A DNA stretch of 64,000 bases from Shimia sp. (GTDB taxonomy: Bacteria > Pseudomonadota > Alphaproteobacteria > Rhodobacterales > Rhodobacteraceae): NCBI RefSeq assembly GCF_022448905.1, contig NZ_JAKVCW010000012.1, forward strand, positions 62,001 through 126,000, given 5' to 3'. The number at the start of each line of letters is the position of its first letter. The stretch's first letter is position 1. The notes under the pieces were generated by a model. That model did not search any database. It was not told the DNA's origin and worked only from the letters and a program-made list of their open reading frames with translations. The position numbers and the translations under genes are program-made. This document shows positions 26,832 to 35,866 of the stretch, piece after piece.

Positions 26832-26860
26832 TTGCCCACAGACCCAAAAACCGCTATCGC
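26832..26860 (+). promoter_or_regulatory. Possible promoter for argG
   Basis: TTGCCC (26832-26837) and TATCGC (26855-26860) are separated by 17 bases, 30 bases upstream of the argG ATG. Both boxes are imperfect, so this is a weak call. Confidence 0.3.
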
Positions 26861-26890
26861 GCGAACGTTATATGGACGAAGGGAAGAAAC

Positions 26891-28117
26891 ATGTCGGCTC
26901 CGAAGAAAGTTGTGCTGGCCTATTCCGGTGGCCTGGATACCTCGATCATCCTGAAGTGGCTGCAAACCGAATATGGCTGTGAGGTGGTGACCTTCACCGC
27001 GGACCTGGGTCAAGGCGAAGAACTTGAACCAGCGCGTCAGAAGGCGGAACTGCTGGGCATCAAACCAGAGAACATCTACATCGAAGATGTCCGAGAAGAG
27101 TTTGTGCGCGACTTTGTTTTCCCGATGTTCCGCGCCAATGCGGTCTATGAAGGTCTGTACCTGCTGGGCACCTCGATTGCGCGTCCGCTGATCTCCAAAC
27201 GCCTGGTTGAGATTGCCGAAGCCACTGGCGCAGATGCCGTGGCGCATGGCGCAACCGGCAAAGGCAACGACCAGGTGCGTTTCGAGCTGGCAGCCTACGC
27301 GTTGAACCCCGACATCAAGGTGATTGCACCTTGGCGGGAGTGGGACCTGTCCTCGCGCACCAAGTTGCTTGAGTTTGCCGAGGCACATCAGATTCCGGTG
27401 GCCAAAGACAAACGTGGCGAAGCACCGTTCTCTGTGGACGCAAATCTACTGCACACTTCCTCGGAAGGCAAAGTTCTGGAAGATCCAGCCATCGCGGCAC
27501 CGGATTACGTGTACCAGCGCACCGTACATCCTGAAGACGCGCCAAACGAGCCTGAGTTCATCGAGATCGGCTTTGAAAAAGGTGACGCGGTCAGCATCAA
27601 CGGCGAGGCCATGAGCCCGGCGACCATCCTGACCAAGTTGAACGAATACGGCGGCAAGCACGGCATTGGCCGTTTGGACCTCGTTGAGGGCCGTTTTGTG
27701 GGCATGAAATCCCGTGGCATCTACGAAACCCCGGGCGGCACCGTGCTGCTTGAGGCGCACCGTGGCATCGAGTCCATCACCATGGACCGTGGCGAAATGC
27801 ACCTGAAAGATGAGCTGATGCCGAAGTACGCAGAGCTGATCTACAACGGTTTCTGGTACAGCCCTGAGCGCGAGATGCTGCAGGCGGCGATCGACAAGAG
27901 CCAAGAACATGTCACCGGCACTGTGCGTGTGAAACTCTACAAAGGCAGCGCCACCACCGTGGGCCGTTGGTCTGACCACTCGCTCTATTCTGAAGAGCAC
28001 GTGACCTTTGAAGATGATGCAGGTGCTTACGATCAGAAAGACGCTGCGGGCTTTATCCAGCTGCAAGCGCTGCGTCTGAAACTGATCGCGATGCGCAACA
28101 AACGCACCGGCAACTAA
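26891..28117 (+). CDS. argG: Argininosuccinate synthase
   Basis: The 408-residue enzyme joins citrulline and aspartate using ATP, the penultimate step of arginine synthesis. The N-terminal ATP-pyrophosphatase loop is [11 protein letters not shown] (residues 9-19). [14 protein letters not shown] and [10 protein letters not shown] are typical of ArgG. ATG at 26891 is preceded by a purine-rich AAGGGAAGAAAC. It is followed by an intrinsic terminator, so it is probably monocistronic. Some other strands of this gene hold long frames that are only shadows. Confidence 0.98.
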   Translation: MSAPKKVVLAYSGGLDTSIILKWLQTEYGCEVVTFTADLGQGEELEPARQKAELLGIKPENIYIEDVREEFVRDFVFPMFRANAVYEGLYLLGTSIARPLISKRLVEIAEATGADAVAHGATGKGNDQVRFELAAYALNPDIKVIAPWREWDLSSRTKLLEFAEAHQIPVAKDKRGEAPFSVDANLLHTSSEGKVLEDPAIAAPDYVYQRTVHPEDAPNEPEFIEIGFEKGDAVSINGEAMSPATILTKLNEYGGKHGIGRLDLVEGRFVGMKSRGIYETPGGTVLLEAHRGIESITMDRGEMHLKDELMPKYAELIYNGFWYSPEREMLQAAIDKSQEHVTGTVRVKLYKGSATTVGRWSDHSLYSEEHVTFEDDAGAYDQKDAAGFIQLQALRLKLIAMRNKRTGN

Positions 28118-28135
28118 GCCAACCCATTCCAAGGA

Positions 28136-28164
28136 AGCCCGCCCGTTGTGGCGGGCTTTTTTGT
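28136..28164 (+). terminator. Intrinsic terminator of argG
   Basis: AGCCCGCC (28136-28143) pairs with GGCGGGCT (28150-28157) around a 6-base loop, followed by a T-run. Confidence 0.9.
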
Positions 28165-28274
28165 TTCCGGCCCTCAGTCTTGCCAGAAAATCCTTTGAGA
28201 AGCGCGACATGGCAGTTAGCGTTTCTAAAAAGACGTTTTCAACAGGCACGGACTGCGCCGGGGAGGCAGTTGGG

Positions 28275-29924
28275 ATGGGGATACTCACGCAATTTTTGCG
28301 CATTTTTGCAGCTTTGCTGCTGAGCTTTGGCGTGGCTTGGGCGCAAGAAGAAGAGGTGGAGGACACAGGTCCGCCGGCGGTGGACGACGAAGTCTTTGTG
28401 CAGGCGGTGGAAGTGGACGGGGAGCAGCTGTTTGCGGTGCGCGGCTCTACCGCCCTGCCTGCCGAAGAGCGCGCCGCGCTGGTGGCCAAACGCGTGGTCG
28501 AGGTGGCGGAACGCAGCGAAGCAACCACAGTTGTCATGGGCATCGAGCGCGGCGAGTTGGGCCAGACGATCTTTGCTGATGGGGTGATGGTGAGTGTGAC
28601 CACTCAGGCCGATGCCGATTACGAGCAGATGGAGTTGCCGGTGTTGGCCTCGCTGCATGCAGAAGCCATCGAAGAAGCCATTCTGCGCTATCGCGCCAAC
28701 CGCACCGATGAGGCCTTTTCCCAAAGCACCTTGACGGCGCTGGCGTGGTCAGCGGTGTTTGCCTTTTATTGCGGCATTTTGTTGTGGCTAAGACGGCGCG
28801 TGCCCCGGCTGGTGGCCGGTATCGTTGAGCACCGCACAAGGGGCATTCAGGAAGCCACGGGGGATATTGTGCAGAGTCAGGCGGTGTCCAACATTGCCAA
28901 ATTCCTGATCCGGCTGCTGGTCGACATCACGCTCTTCACAGGGTTTTACTACTACCTGTCGTTTGTGCTGCACTCCTTCCCCAACACACGGCCGATTGCG
29001 GCGTTGTTGATCCGCTATGTTACGGACCCAATCATTGGGCTGTTGTTGGGATTTGTGGGCTACATGCCCAATCTGATCACCATCCTGATCATCGCCGCGA
29101 TTGCCCGGTGGATGATTAAGGGCGTGTATCTGTTTTTCCAAAGTGTTGAGCAGGGCGTGATCGAGTTAAAATCTTTTGAAGATCACTGGGTTTGGCCAAC
29201 CTACAATCTGATCCGTGGTGGCATTGTGCTGACGGCGGCGGTGATCTGTTTCCCCTATATTCCGGGATCGGACTCCGCGGCGTTTCAGGGACTGACCATC
29301 CTTGTGGGGGTGATGGTGTCCTTGGGGTCCAACTCGGTGATCTCCAACGTGCTGGCCGGCCTGTTTGTGCTCTACAAACGGTCGATGAACGTGGGCGACC
29401 GCATTCGCGTGGGAGATCACTACGGCGACGTGATGCAAATCCGGCTGATGGAGACCTATCTACGGTCGGTCAAAAATGAGCTGATCTCGATCCCCAACGC
29501 CACGCTTTTGTCCTCTGAGGTGATCAACTACTCCAGCAAAATCGACGGCAAGGGGCTGCTGCTGCATACGACGGTGGGCATCGGCTACGAAGAGCCGCGC
29601 AAAAAGGTGGAGGCCATGTTGATAGAGGCGGCGCGGCGCACGAAGGGGCTGAAGAAGTCACCAGAGCCCTTTGTTCTCGTGACCGGGCTGTTGGATTTTG
29701 CGACCAACTATCAGATCAACGCGTTCACCACGCGCGGGTCGTCTTTGCCGTTGTTGCTGAGCGAATTGCACAAGAACATCACCGATGTGTTTAACGAAAA
29801 CGGGGTGCAGATTATGACGCCCAACTATGAAACCGACACGCCGGATTTGAAGATTTCCGAGGTGGATTGGGACGAACCCCTGGCACATGAAGCGGCAGCG
29901 GAGGCCGCAGCACAAAAAGCATAA
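28275..29924 (+). CDS. MscS-family mechanosensitive channel
   Basis: The 549-residue protein begins with a signal peptide (MGILTQFLRIFAALLLSFGV...AWAQ). A periplasmic acidic domain (~25-145) follows, then several membrane helices. The MscS pore region (GLTILVGVMVSLGSNSVISN and VLAGLFVLYKRSMNVGDRIRV), beta domain and cytoplasmic part close the protein. Such channels open under membrane tension to release solutes on osmotic downshock. ATG at 28275 follows GGGAGG by about eight bases. Larger than E. coli MscS, it belongs to the extended class with a periplasmic domain. The outer-membrane factor gene starts 30 bases downstream. Confidence 0.92.
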   Translation: MGILTQFLRIFAALLLSFGVAWAQEEEVEDTGPPAVDDEVFVQAVEVDGEQLFAVRGSTALPAEERAALVAKRVVEVAERSEATTVVMGIERGELGQTIFADGVMVSVTTQADADYEQMELPVLASLHAEAIEEAILRYRANRTDEAFSQSTLTALAWSAVFAFYCGILLWLRRRVPRLVAGIVEHRTRGIQEATGDIVQSQAVSNIAKFLIRLLVDITLFTGFYYYLSFVLHSFPNTRPIAALLIRYVTDPIIGLLLGFVGYMPNLITILIIAAIARWMIKGVYLFFQSVEQGVIELKSFEDHWVWPTYNLIRGGIVLTAAVICFPYIPGSDSAAFQGLTILVGVMVSLGSNSVISNVLAGLFVLYKRSMNVGDRIRVGDHYGDVMQIRLMETYLRSVKNELISIPNATLLSSEVINYSSKIDGKGLLLHTTVGIGYEEPRKKVEAMLIEAARRTKGLKKSPEPFVLVTGLLDFATNYQINAFTTRGSSLPLLLSELHKNITDVFNENGVQIMTPNYETDTPDLKISEVDWDEPLAHEAAAEAAAQKA

Positions 29925-29954
29925 GGCGCACACATAAGGCGTCACAGGTAGAGC

Positions 29955-31355
29955 ATGAGCAGAGAGTTTGCAGGCAGTCTGACACGGCGCAGCATGATGC
30001 TGGGGTTGCTGTCCGGCTGCGCCATTGCCCCTGCCGGAAAAGACTATGCGCGGCCGGAGACTGACCTTGCCAAGAATTTCCTGAAGAAACAGCCCGCAGG
30101 CGTGGCACGCAAGCATGATGCCAAATGGTGGACCTCGTTTAACGACTCACTCCTGAACAAAATCGTTGGCTACGGGCTTGAGAACAACAAAGACATTCAA
30201 CGCATTGCGGCGCGTATTCAGCAATCGCAAGGCATTCTGGCTTCGGCCGGATTTCCAATTGGCGGCACCACACGCGTGGGCGAGGTCCGGCGCAGTGGCG
30301 GCGGCGGGGATGCGGCTGAAACGTCTGGGTTTGTGCGGGCTGAGGCCAAGTGGAAACTGGACCTGTTTGGAAAGTTGCAACGGGAAAAAGAGGCGGCATT
30401 TGCACGGCTGGAAGCCAGCTATGCCGATCTTGATGTCTGGACGTTGCTCTATGTGGACGAGGTGGTCACCGCCTATATGGACATGCGCTATGCCCAAGAA
30501 CTGGATCGGATTTTGCAGCGCGTTTTGAGCAGCCGCGAGGAGACGCTGAAGGCCACAAAATCGCTGGCCGAAGACGGTAGTGCCACGGAGTTGGACGTGG
30601 CGCAGGCCAATGCGCTGGTGTTGCGCACAAGCTCCACTGTGCCCGATGCGCGCATCCTTTTTGTACGTATGGTCAACAGGTTGACCGCCTTGGTCGGCAG
30701 CACGGAGTTGGCAGAACGGGACGATCTGGATGTGCGCGCACCGCAACCCAGCCCCAAAACCAGCGTTGTCTCAACCGGTGTGCCTGCGGACCTTCTGCGC
30801 AACCGGCCAGATGTGATTTATGCAGAGAAAAAACTAGCGGAAGCGGTGGCTCTGGTCGGGGTCGCAGAGGCAGACTTGTACCCAAGCCTCGGGCTGACAG
30901 GGAACGTCAATGTGGCCGGGAACAGTTCAGGATTTGACCCGCTGGCGGCCTTTCTGCGGATTGAACTGGACATCCCGTGGTACGATCTGCCAGTGCGGCG
31001 TGGCAAAGTGGAAACCGCCAAAGGATTGATGGCAGAACGGCAGGCAGCTTGGGAAAAGGAAATTGTGCTGGCCGTGGAGGAAGTGCGCAGTTCGCTGTTT
31101 GCGCTGCAAGCAAACACCCGCGCGGTGGAACTGTCCAAAAAGGCAGTGGAGGCCTCGGCCGAGGTTCTGCGATTGGCGCGCAAGGCCTATGGCGAGGGGC
31201 AGGCGTCGTTCCTGCAAGTGCTGGACGCGGAGCGCGGGTTTCTGGAGACGCAAAACCAGGCGGCTTTGGACATTCGCAACAGATCAGTTGATTTTGTTGA
31301 TTTGAATGTCGCGCTTGGCGGGAGTTTTAACGGTTCGTTAAGTGGCCCGACGTAA
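29955..31355 (+). CDS. Outer-membrane efflux lipoprotein, NodT/TolC-type
   Basis: The 466-residue protein begins with a lipoprotein signal: TRRSMMLGLLSGC with Cys22 as the lipidation site. It has the duplicated coiled-coil/beta-barrel pattern of the outer-membrane factor family (KWWTSFNDSLLNKIVGYGLE, PADLLRNRPDVIYAEKKLAE, AYGEGQASFLQVLDAERGFL). These proteins form trimeric exit ducts for RND or other pumps. No membrane-fusion protein or pump gene is adjacent, so its partner must be elsewhere. It may be cotranscribed with the MscS gene. Confidence 0.92.
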   Translation: MSREFAGSLTRRSMMLGLLSGCAIAPAGKDYARPETDLAKNFLKKQPAGVARKHDAKWWTSFNDSLLNKIVGYGLENNKDIQRIAARIQQSQGILASAGFPIGGTTRVGEVRRSGGGGDAAETSGFVRAEAKWKLDLFGKLQREKEAAFARLEASYADLDVWTLLYVDEVVTAYMDMRYAQELDRILQRVLSSREETLKATKSLAEDGSATELDVAQANALVLRTSSTVPDARILFVRMVNRLTALVGSTELAERDDLDVRAPQPSPKTSVVSTGVPADLLRNRPDVIYAEKKLAEAVALVGVAEADLYPSLGLTGNVNVAGNSSGFDPLAAFLRIELDIPWYDLPVRRGKVETAKGLMAERQAAWEKEIVLAVEEVRSSLFALQANTRAVELSKKAVEASAEVLRLARKAYGEGQASFLQVLDAERGFLETQNQAALDIRNRSVDFVDLNVALGGSFNGSLSGPT

Positions 31356-31418
31356 CCCTTGCGTCAAAGTTGGTTGGCTGCAACCACTTGAGCAACAAGG
31401 TTACTTAGGGAAGATCAC

Positions 31419-31700
31419 ATGTTAGAACAAATCGCGGCACAGATGGCCGAAGGGCTGAAAGACCGGACGTTTGACGGCACATTGAAATTTGACTGCGGCG
31501 ATGCCGGGGTTGTGGTTCTGGCAGACAACACGGCCACGCAGGAAGACCGCGAAACCGATTGCACCGTGTCGATCTCTGAGGAGAACCTTGTAAAGCTGCT
31601 GGCCGGTGACCTGAAACCCACCACCGCGTTGATGCTGGGCAAGCTCAAAGTGTCTGGCGACATGGGCACGGCGATGAAGCTGGGCCAGCTGCTGACCTAA
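31419..31700 (+). CDS. SCP2 sterol-binding-domain protein
   Basis: The 93-residue protein is a single SCP2 domain (DRTFDGTLKFDCGDAGVVVL, TVSISEENLVKLLAGDLKPT, MLGKLKVSGDMGTAMKLGQ). Such domains bind lipids or acyl-CoA in a hydrophobic pocket; the ligand of small bacterial members is unknown. It follows the efflux lipoprotein gene after 63 bases and precedes a strong terminator. Confidence 0.93.
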   Translation: MLEQIAAQMAEGLKDRTFDGTLKFDCGDAGVVVLADNTATQEDRETDCTVSISEENLVKLLAGDLKPTTALMLGKLKVSGDMGTAMKLGQLLT

Positions 31701-31702
31701 GA

Positions 31703-31733
31703 AAACAAGGCGGGGATGATCCCCGCCTTTTTC
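31703..31733. terminator. Intrinsic terminator between convergent genes
   Basis: AAGGCGGGG (31707-31715) pairs with CCCCGCCTT (31721-31729) around ATGAT, with A-rich and T-rich flanks. It ends two bases before the stop codon of the convergent P-loop gene. Confidence 0.9.
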
Positions 31734-31734
31734 A

Positions 31735-32448
31735 TTAAAGCTTGTGCGCTTTCATCTCCTCATAGAGAGGCAGCGCCGCTTGTAGAATCGGCTGCAAACC
31801 GTCGGGCACCTCCGGAAGCGGACCTTCAGCACCTGCAAAACCCGTGGACTCCCAGACGGCGCCATACCAATGGGGCGCCCAGGCACCGTCGTCTTTGTGG
31901 CCGCCTTTGGGCCAAGACAGCATCGCTGCGTCAAACTTTAAACCAATGGCATCACAGAGTTTTTCGAGCATTTCCTGTGGATTGTCGCGGATGTCGTGGC
32001 TGTCGATCACAATCGGTGTTTGGCCCCAACTTGAAACCAACTGCATCAGCTCCAGTTGCTGCGGAAAGCCGATGTCGGTGAGGGATGGGTTTTCACGTTT
32101 GGCCGCATAAGACGCAATCACGCGCGCAGGGTGGCGCAGCAGGAAGACATTGGTGACCTTTTGCATCCAGTCGCGGGGCACACCGTCGATCATGTGTTGG
32201 GTCATGTGCTTCTGGTAGAAGTGCGGTTTGCCGTCCGGATTGGCAGAAATGAGGCCCGACGCGACCTTGTTGGGGTCCTGATCTTGGGACGCCAAAATCT
32301 CCGCCCCCATAGGGTGATCGAGACCGGTCATTGCGAGGTATGCGGCATAGAAGGGCTCGTCCACCACGGCGCAATCGGCGCGGTTGCCAAAGGCGTACAT
32401 CATGGCGGTTGAAAGGTTGCGGGGGCCGCTCCACATGGCAATTTTCAC
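31735..32448 (-). CDS. Sulfotransferase-like P-loop protein
   Basis: The 237-residue protein has a nucleotide-binding start IAMWSGPRNLSTAMMYAFGN (the 5'-phosphosulfate loop position) and the 3'-phosphate motif VFLLRHPARVIASYAAK. Both are typical of the sulfotransferase fold. This clade is often adjacent or fused to branched-chain aminotransferases and is sometimes named after them. Here the aminotransferase gene lies directly upstream, separated by 65 bases. Whether it transfers sulfate is unknown. Other nearby motifs are EPFYAAYLAMTG and DSHDIRDNPQEMLEKLC. Confidence 0.8.
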   Translation of the reverse strand: MKIAMWSGPRNLSTAMMYAFGNRADCAVVDEPFYAAYLAMTGLDHPMGAEILASQDQDPNKVASGLISANPDGKPHFYQKHMTQHMIDGVPRDWMQKVTNVFLLRHPARVIASYAAKRENPSLTDIGFPQQLELMQLVSSWGQTPIVIDSHDIRDNPQEMLEKLCDAIGLKFDAAMLSWPKGGHKDDGAWAPHWYGAVWESTGFAGAEGPLPEVPDGLQPILQAALPLYEEMKAHKL

Positions 32449-32462
32449 GGGGCAAACTCCTA

Positions 32463-32480
32463 TCGGTATTGCGTCGGTAT
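32463..32480 (-). repeat. ATACCGA direct-repeat motif, copy 2
   Basis: The plus strand reads TCGGTATTGCGTCGGTAT, one base different from the copy at 19321. It lies 15 bases upstream of the sulfotransferase-like start and 34 bases after the aminotransferase stop. On the minus strand it is two ATACCGA units 11 bases apart, about one helical turn. Confidence 0.5.
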
Positions 32481-32513
32481 CGCGGCTGTATCGCGACAGT
32501 GCGAATTTGGGAT

Positions 32514-33425
32514 TTACGGCAGGGCGTCTTGCGCAACGAGATCTTTGTAGAGCGCGCGAATGTGCTTGGTCATCTCGCCCATCTCGCCAGTGCAGATCGG
32601 CCGTCCATCAATCTCGCTGACGGGAGTCTGTGCGCCAAAGGTGCCGGTGAGAAACGCCTCGTCTGCGCCATAAGTGTCGACCAGAGAATAGTTGCGCTCA
32701 AACACCGGGATGCCGTCGGCACGACAGACGTCAATCACCTTTTGGCGGGTGATGCCGTTCATGCAGTAGTCGCCGGTGGAGGTCCAAACCGCGCCTTTGC
32801 GCACAATAAAGAAGTTGCAGGCATTGGTGGTGTTCACAAAGCCATTGATGTCGAGCATCAGCGCCTCATCCGCACCGGCTTTCTCCGCCGCGATGCAGGC
32901 AAGAATGCAGTTAAGCTTGGAGTGGGAGTTCAGCTTGGGGTCCTGCGTCATCGGCAAGCCGCGAATGTGCGGCACGGTCGCCAACCGGATTGGACGCGGG
33001 ATCGACGGTTTGGAATGTTCCATGATGATGGTGAACGTTGGCCCCTGCTGGCTCAGCGAGGGGTGCTGAAACGGGCGGGTTTTCACGCCGCGCGTGACCA
33101 TCAGGCGGGCGTGGGCATCGGTGGTCATCTCATTGGCGGCGCGAGTGGCCTCCAAGGCTGCAATCACGCCGGCTTTGTCCATGCCGATGTCCAGATCGAT
33201 GGCTTTGGCGGCCTCAAACAGGCGGTCCATATGCTCGTCCAGGAAGGCCCAGTGGCCGTCATAAAGCCTCAGCCCTTCCCACACGCCATCCCCGAGCATA
33301 AAGCCGCTGTCATAGACAGACACCACTGCCTCCGCCTTGGGCACAACACGACCGTTGAGCCAGATCTTGATCTCTTCGTTGCGGGCGTCTTCGGCGGCCT
33401 GGTGGGTGGTGACGTGATCGGTCAT
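32514..33425 (-). CDS. Class IV aminotransferase (branched-chain/D-amino-acid type)
   Basis: The 303-residue protein has fold-type IV PLP motifs. SVYDSGFMLGDGVWEGLRLY is near residue 37, the PLP lysine is Lys170 in SHSKLNCILA, and the phosphate-binding region is NTTNACNFFIV. LTGTFGAQTPVSEIDGRPI closes the fold. It resembles branched-chain aminotransferase-like proteins of Rhodobacterales rather than IlvE itself. Substrates could be branched-chain or D-amino acids, or aminodeoxychorismate. It is cotranscribed with the sulfotransferase-like gene, a recurrent pairing. Confidence 0.88.
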   Translation of the reverse strand: MTDHVTTHQAAEDARNEEIKIWLNGRVVPKAEAVVSVYDSGFMLGDGVWEGLRLYDGHWAFLDEHMDRLFEAAKAIDLDIGMDKAGVIAALEATRAANEMTTDAHARLMVTRGVKTRPFQHPSLSQQGPTFTIIMEHSKPSIPRPIRLATVPHIRGLPMTQDPKLNSHSKLNCILACIAAEKAGADEALMLDINGFVNTTNACNFFIVRKGAVWTSTGDYCMNGITRQKVIDVCRADGIPVFERNYSLVDTYGADEAFLTGTFGAQTPVSEIDGRPICTGEMGEMTKHIRALYKDLVAQDALP

Positions 33426-33516
33426 GGAGCGCTCCCTATGGCAAAGTCACGGGACGCTATCTGTGTCACGCGGGGTTTCCAAGCTGAATTTTACATATTG
33501 GATACGTTTCACGCGG

Positions 33517-33545
33517 TTGACAGCAGGTGTCGTGGCGGCACTTTA
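33517..33545 (+). promoter_or_regulatory. Possible promoter for the epimerase/sugar-transferase pair
   Basis: A perfect TTGACA (33517-33522) is followed after 17 bases by ACTTTA (33540-33545), about 31 bases upstream of the epimerase start. The -10 box is weak. Confidence 0.35.
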
Positions 33546-33575
33546 GAGGGTGCAATTGATTTGGACTTTTGACTT

Positions 33576-34445
33576 TTGACTTCTGTGACAGACTTGGGCG
33601 CTGTGCCGTCTTCCTCCTCAAAAACCCTGTTGGTGCTGGGCAGCACCGGAAAGCTTGGGCGATTGCTGCGGGCGTGCTTGGCTGTCGCGCCTGAGTCGCT
33701 GTCTGGCTGGCAGGTTGTTTGGGGCGGACGGAAAGCAGACGCAGGTGTCGATTGGGTCTACTCAGAAGACCCGCCACCGCAGGCCGATGCGGTGCTGGCC
33801 CTTTGGGGCGTGGTGCCGGGCAAAGGGGATTTGGCCGACAACATCACGCTGGCGCATCGAGCGGTGGAAATCGCCCAAGACAGCGGTGCAGCGCGGGTGC
33901 TGCATTGTTCCAGCAGCGCGGTTTACGGACCAGCAAGAGAGGCGACTGAAGGCGGTGCTCTGGCGCCGGTGAATGCCTATGGCGTGGCCAAGATTGAGAT
34001 GGAACAGAGCCTGTTTTCGGACGATTCAGGTCAATCACCTGAACCAAAATCAGCGGTTTTGCGATTGGCAAATGTTGTTGGGGCGGACAGCTTGTTTCGC
34101 GCGATCCAAAGTGGTCAACCGGTGACGCTGGATGCTTTTGACATTGGCCAAAGTCCAATCCGCAGCTACGCCACACCTACCGTGATCTGGCACGCGGTGG
34201 CGAGCCTGCTGTCCGCTAACGCCATGCCGGACGTAATTAACGTTGCGGCCTCCAATCCAGTTGCCATGCATGAGTTGCTCGAAGCCGCACAATGCCCGTT
34301 TGTGTGGCGCCCGGCGCCGGAAATGGCGGTGGCGGAAGTGTCGATGTCTATGGCGCGGCTTCGGCGCTTGACGGGGCAAACGCTTGTGGTACCGCCTCAA
34401 GAAATGATTGCGGAATGGCGCAGGTTGACAGAGGCACAGGCATGA
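33576..34445 (+). CDS. NAD-dependent epimerase/dehydratase-family protein
   Basis: The 289-residue extended SDR has the nucleotide loop VLGSTGKLGRLL and the catalytic pair as YGVAK, with SSSAVYGPA before it. It probably acts on a nucleotide sugar. The start is uncertain: TTG at 33576 gives MTSVTDLGAVPSS, and GTG codons at 33585 and 33600 are alternatives, with no good ribosome-binding site for any. Its stop overlaps the start of the sugar-transferase gene by ATGA, so the two act in one pathway, most likely exopolysaccharide or O-antigen initiation. Confidence 0.85.
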   Translation: MTSVTDLGAVPSSSSKTLLVLGSTGKLGRLLRACLAVAPESLSGWQVVWGGRKADAGVDWVYSEDPPPQADAVLALWGVVPGKGDLADNITLAHRAVEIAQDSGAARVLHCSSSAVYGPAREATEGGALAPVNAYGVAKIEMEQSLFSDDSGQSPEPKSAVLRLANVVGADSLFRAIQSGQPVTLDAFDIGQSPIRSYATPTVIWHAVASLLSANAMPDVINVAASNPVAMHELLEAAQCPFVWRPAPEMAVAEVSMSMARLRRLTGQTLVVPPQEMIAEWRRLTEAQA

Positions 34446-35098
34446 TCGGGCACGGCACCACCTTTGGGCGGCGGATGATGGACCTTGGCTGGGTGCTGTT
34501 CCTGCTGCTGATCTTGTGGCCAGTGATGTTGATTGTGGCGGTGATGATCCTGATCCGCGATGGGCGGCCGATCCTTTATGTGTCGGAGCGCATGAAAACA
34601 CCGACGCAGGGGTTCAAACTCTACAAGTTCCGCACCATGAGAAATGTGGATCGGGACAGCGGTGTGTCCGGTGGCGACAAAACCCATCGGATCACCAAAA
34701 CCGGCAAATTTTTGCGGCGGTATCGGCTGGATGAGTTACCGCAGCTGTTCAACATCCTGAAAGGCGATATCAGTTTTGTCGGCCCGCGTCCGCCGCTGCG
34801 CCGTTATGTGGAACGGTTTCCCGAGCTGTATTCGGAGGTGCTCAAAGATCGCCCCGGCGTGACCGGTTTGGCAACTTTGATTTACCATCGGACCGAAGAA
34901 CGCCTGTTGGAAGAGTGTAAAACGCCGGAAGAGACAGAGGCGGTTTATGAGCGACGCTGTGTGCCCCGCAAAGCGCGGCTGGATCTGCTCTATTCCAAAC
35001 GGCGCACCTTGGGATTTGACCAGCGGCTGACAGTGGCCACGGTGTTTCGGAGAGTGGCGCCAGTCTATCGTCCTGGCCGCACAAAGTGGCTGCTGTAA
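34442..35098 (+). CDS. Undecaprenyl-phosphate sugar phosphotransferase (WcaJ/PglC type)
   Basis: The 218-residue protein has one N-terminal membrane segment (LGWVLFLLLILWPVMLIVAV) followed by the bacterial sugar transferase domain. That domain holds GFKLYKFRTMRN, TGKFLRRYRLDELPQLFNIL and KGDISFVGPRPP. It moves a sugar-1-phosphate onto undecaprenyl phosphate, starting a glycan repeat unit. ATG at 34442 overlaps the upstream stop. The capsule-type genes farther along (43-64 kb) may use this or another initiator. Confidence 0.93.
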   Translation: MIGHGTTFGRRMMDLGWVLFLLLILWPVMLIVAVMILIRDGRPILYVSERMKTPTQGFKLYKFRTMRNVDRDSGVSGGDKTHRITKTGKFLRRYRLDELPQLFNILKGDISFVGPRPPLRRYVERFPELYSEVLKDRPGVTGLATLIYHRTEERLLEECKTPEETEAVYERRCVPRKARLDLLYSKRRTLGFDQRLTVATVFRRVAPVYRPGRTKWLL

Positions 35099-35198
35099 CC
35101 GGACTTCACCTTGCTTCACCAAGCTGTGACATCCGGTTTCAAGGGATTGAGCCGGGAGCAATCTTGCGCGCAGGGTGGCGGCAAGAAGGAGTGTCGCA

Positions 35199-35861
35199 AT
35201 GACCAGATTTCAGAACCTGAAGACCGTGGCCCTGTCCGTTTTGATCCTGTTGGGAGGGTTGGCGCATGGCCACCGCGCCCATGCGATGGGCACCGATACG
35301 CTGGTGGTGGCGGGCGGCTGCTTCTGGTGTGTGGAAAGTGACTTTGAAAGCGTACCTGGCGTGCGCGGCGTGGTCTCCGGCTACACCGGCGGATCCACCA
35401 AGAACCCGAGCTACAAGGATGTGACCAAAGGCGGGTCCGGCCACTATGAGGCGGTGAAGATCACCTTTGATCCGGACACGGTGACACGGGAAACATTGCT
35501 GGATTTGTTCTTCCGCTCCGTCGATCCGACCGACGCGGGTGGGCAATTCTGTGACCGCGGCGACAGCTATCGCACGGCGATTTTTGTGGCAAACAAGGTG
35601 GAACAGGGTCTGGCAGAGAGCGCCAAGGCCAAAGCTCAGGCGCAATTGGGTCAGACCATTGTGACGCCGATCCTGCGCGAGGGAAAATTCTACAAGGCTG
35701 AGGCCTATCATCAGGATTACTACAAAGGGTCCAAGATTGTGCTGACCCGCTTTGGTCCTAAGAAACAGAGTGAGGCGTATAAACGCTATCGCAAGGCCTG
35801 TGGTCGGGATGCGCGGGTGAAGGCGCTTTGGGGCTCTGACGCGCCGTTTGTAGGACACTGA
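35199..35861 (+). CDS. msrA: Peptide methionine sulfoxide reductase A, exported
   Basis: The 220-residue MsrA has an N-terminal hydrophobic signal (VALSVLILLGGLAHGHRAHA), so it should act in the periplasm. The active site GGCFWCVES has catalytic Cys41, with a second Cys44. YTGGSTKNPSYKDVTKGGSG and GQFCDRGDSYRTAIF complete the MsrA fold. It reduces methionine-S-sulfoxide in proteins, protecting the envelope from oxidation. ATG at 35199 follows AAGGAG at good spacing. Confidence 0.95.
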   Translation: MTRFQNLKTVALSVLILLGGLAHGHRAHAMGTDTLVVAGGCFWCVESDFESVPGVRGVVSGYTGGSTKNPSYKDVTKGGSGHYEAVKITFDPDTVTRETLLDLFFRSVDPTDAGGQFCDRGDSYRTAIFVANKVEQGLAESAKAKAQAQLGQTIVTPILREGKFYKAEAYHQDYYKGSKIVLTRFGPKKQSEAYKRYRKACGRDARVKALWGSDAPFVGH

Positions 35862-35866
35862 AGGAT

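Noticed and set aside
27446-28603. 385-codon open frame on the minus strand
   Set aside because: It covers the argG terminator and parts of argG and the MscS gene in antisense; composition is that of a shadow frame.
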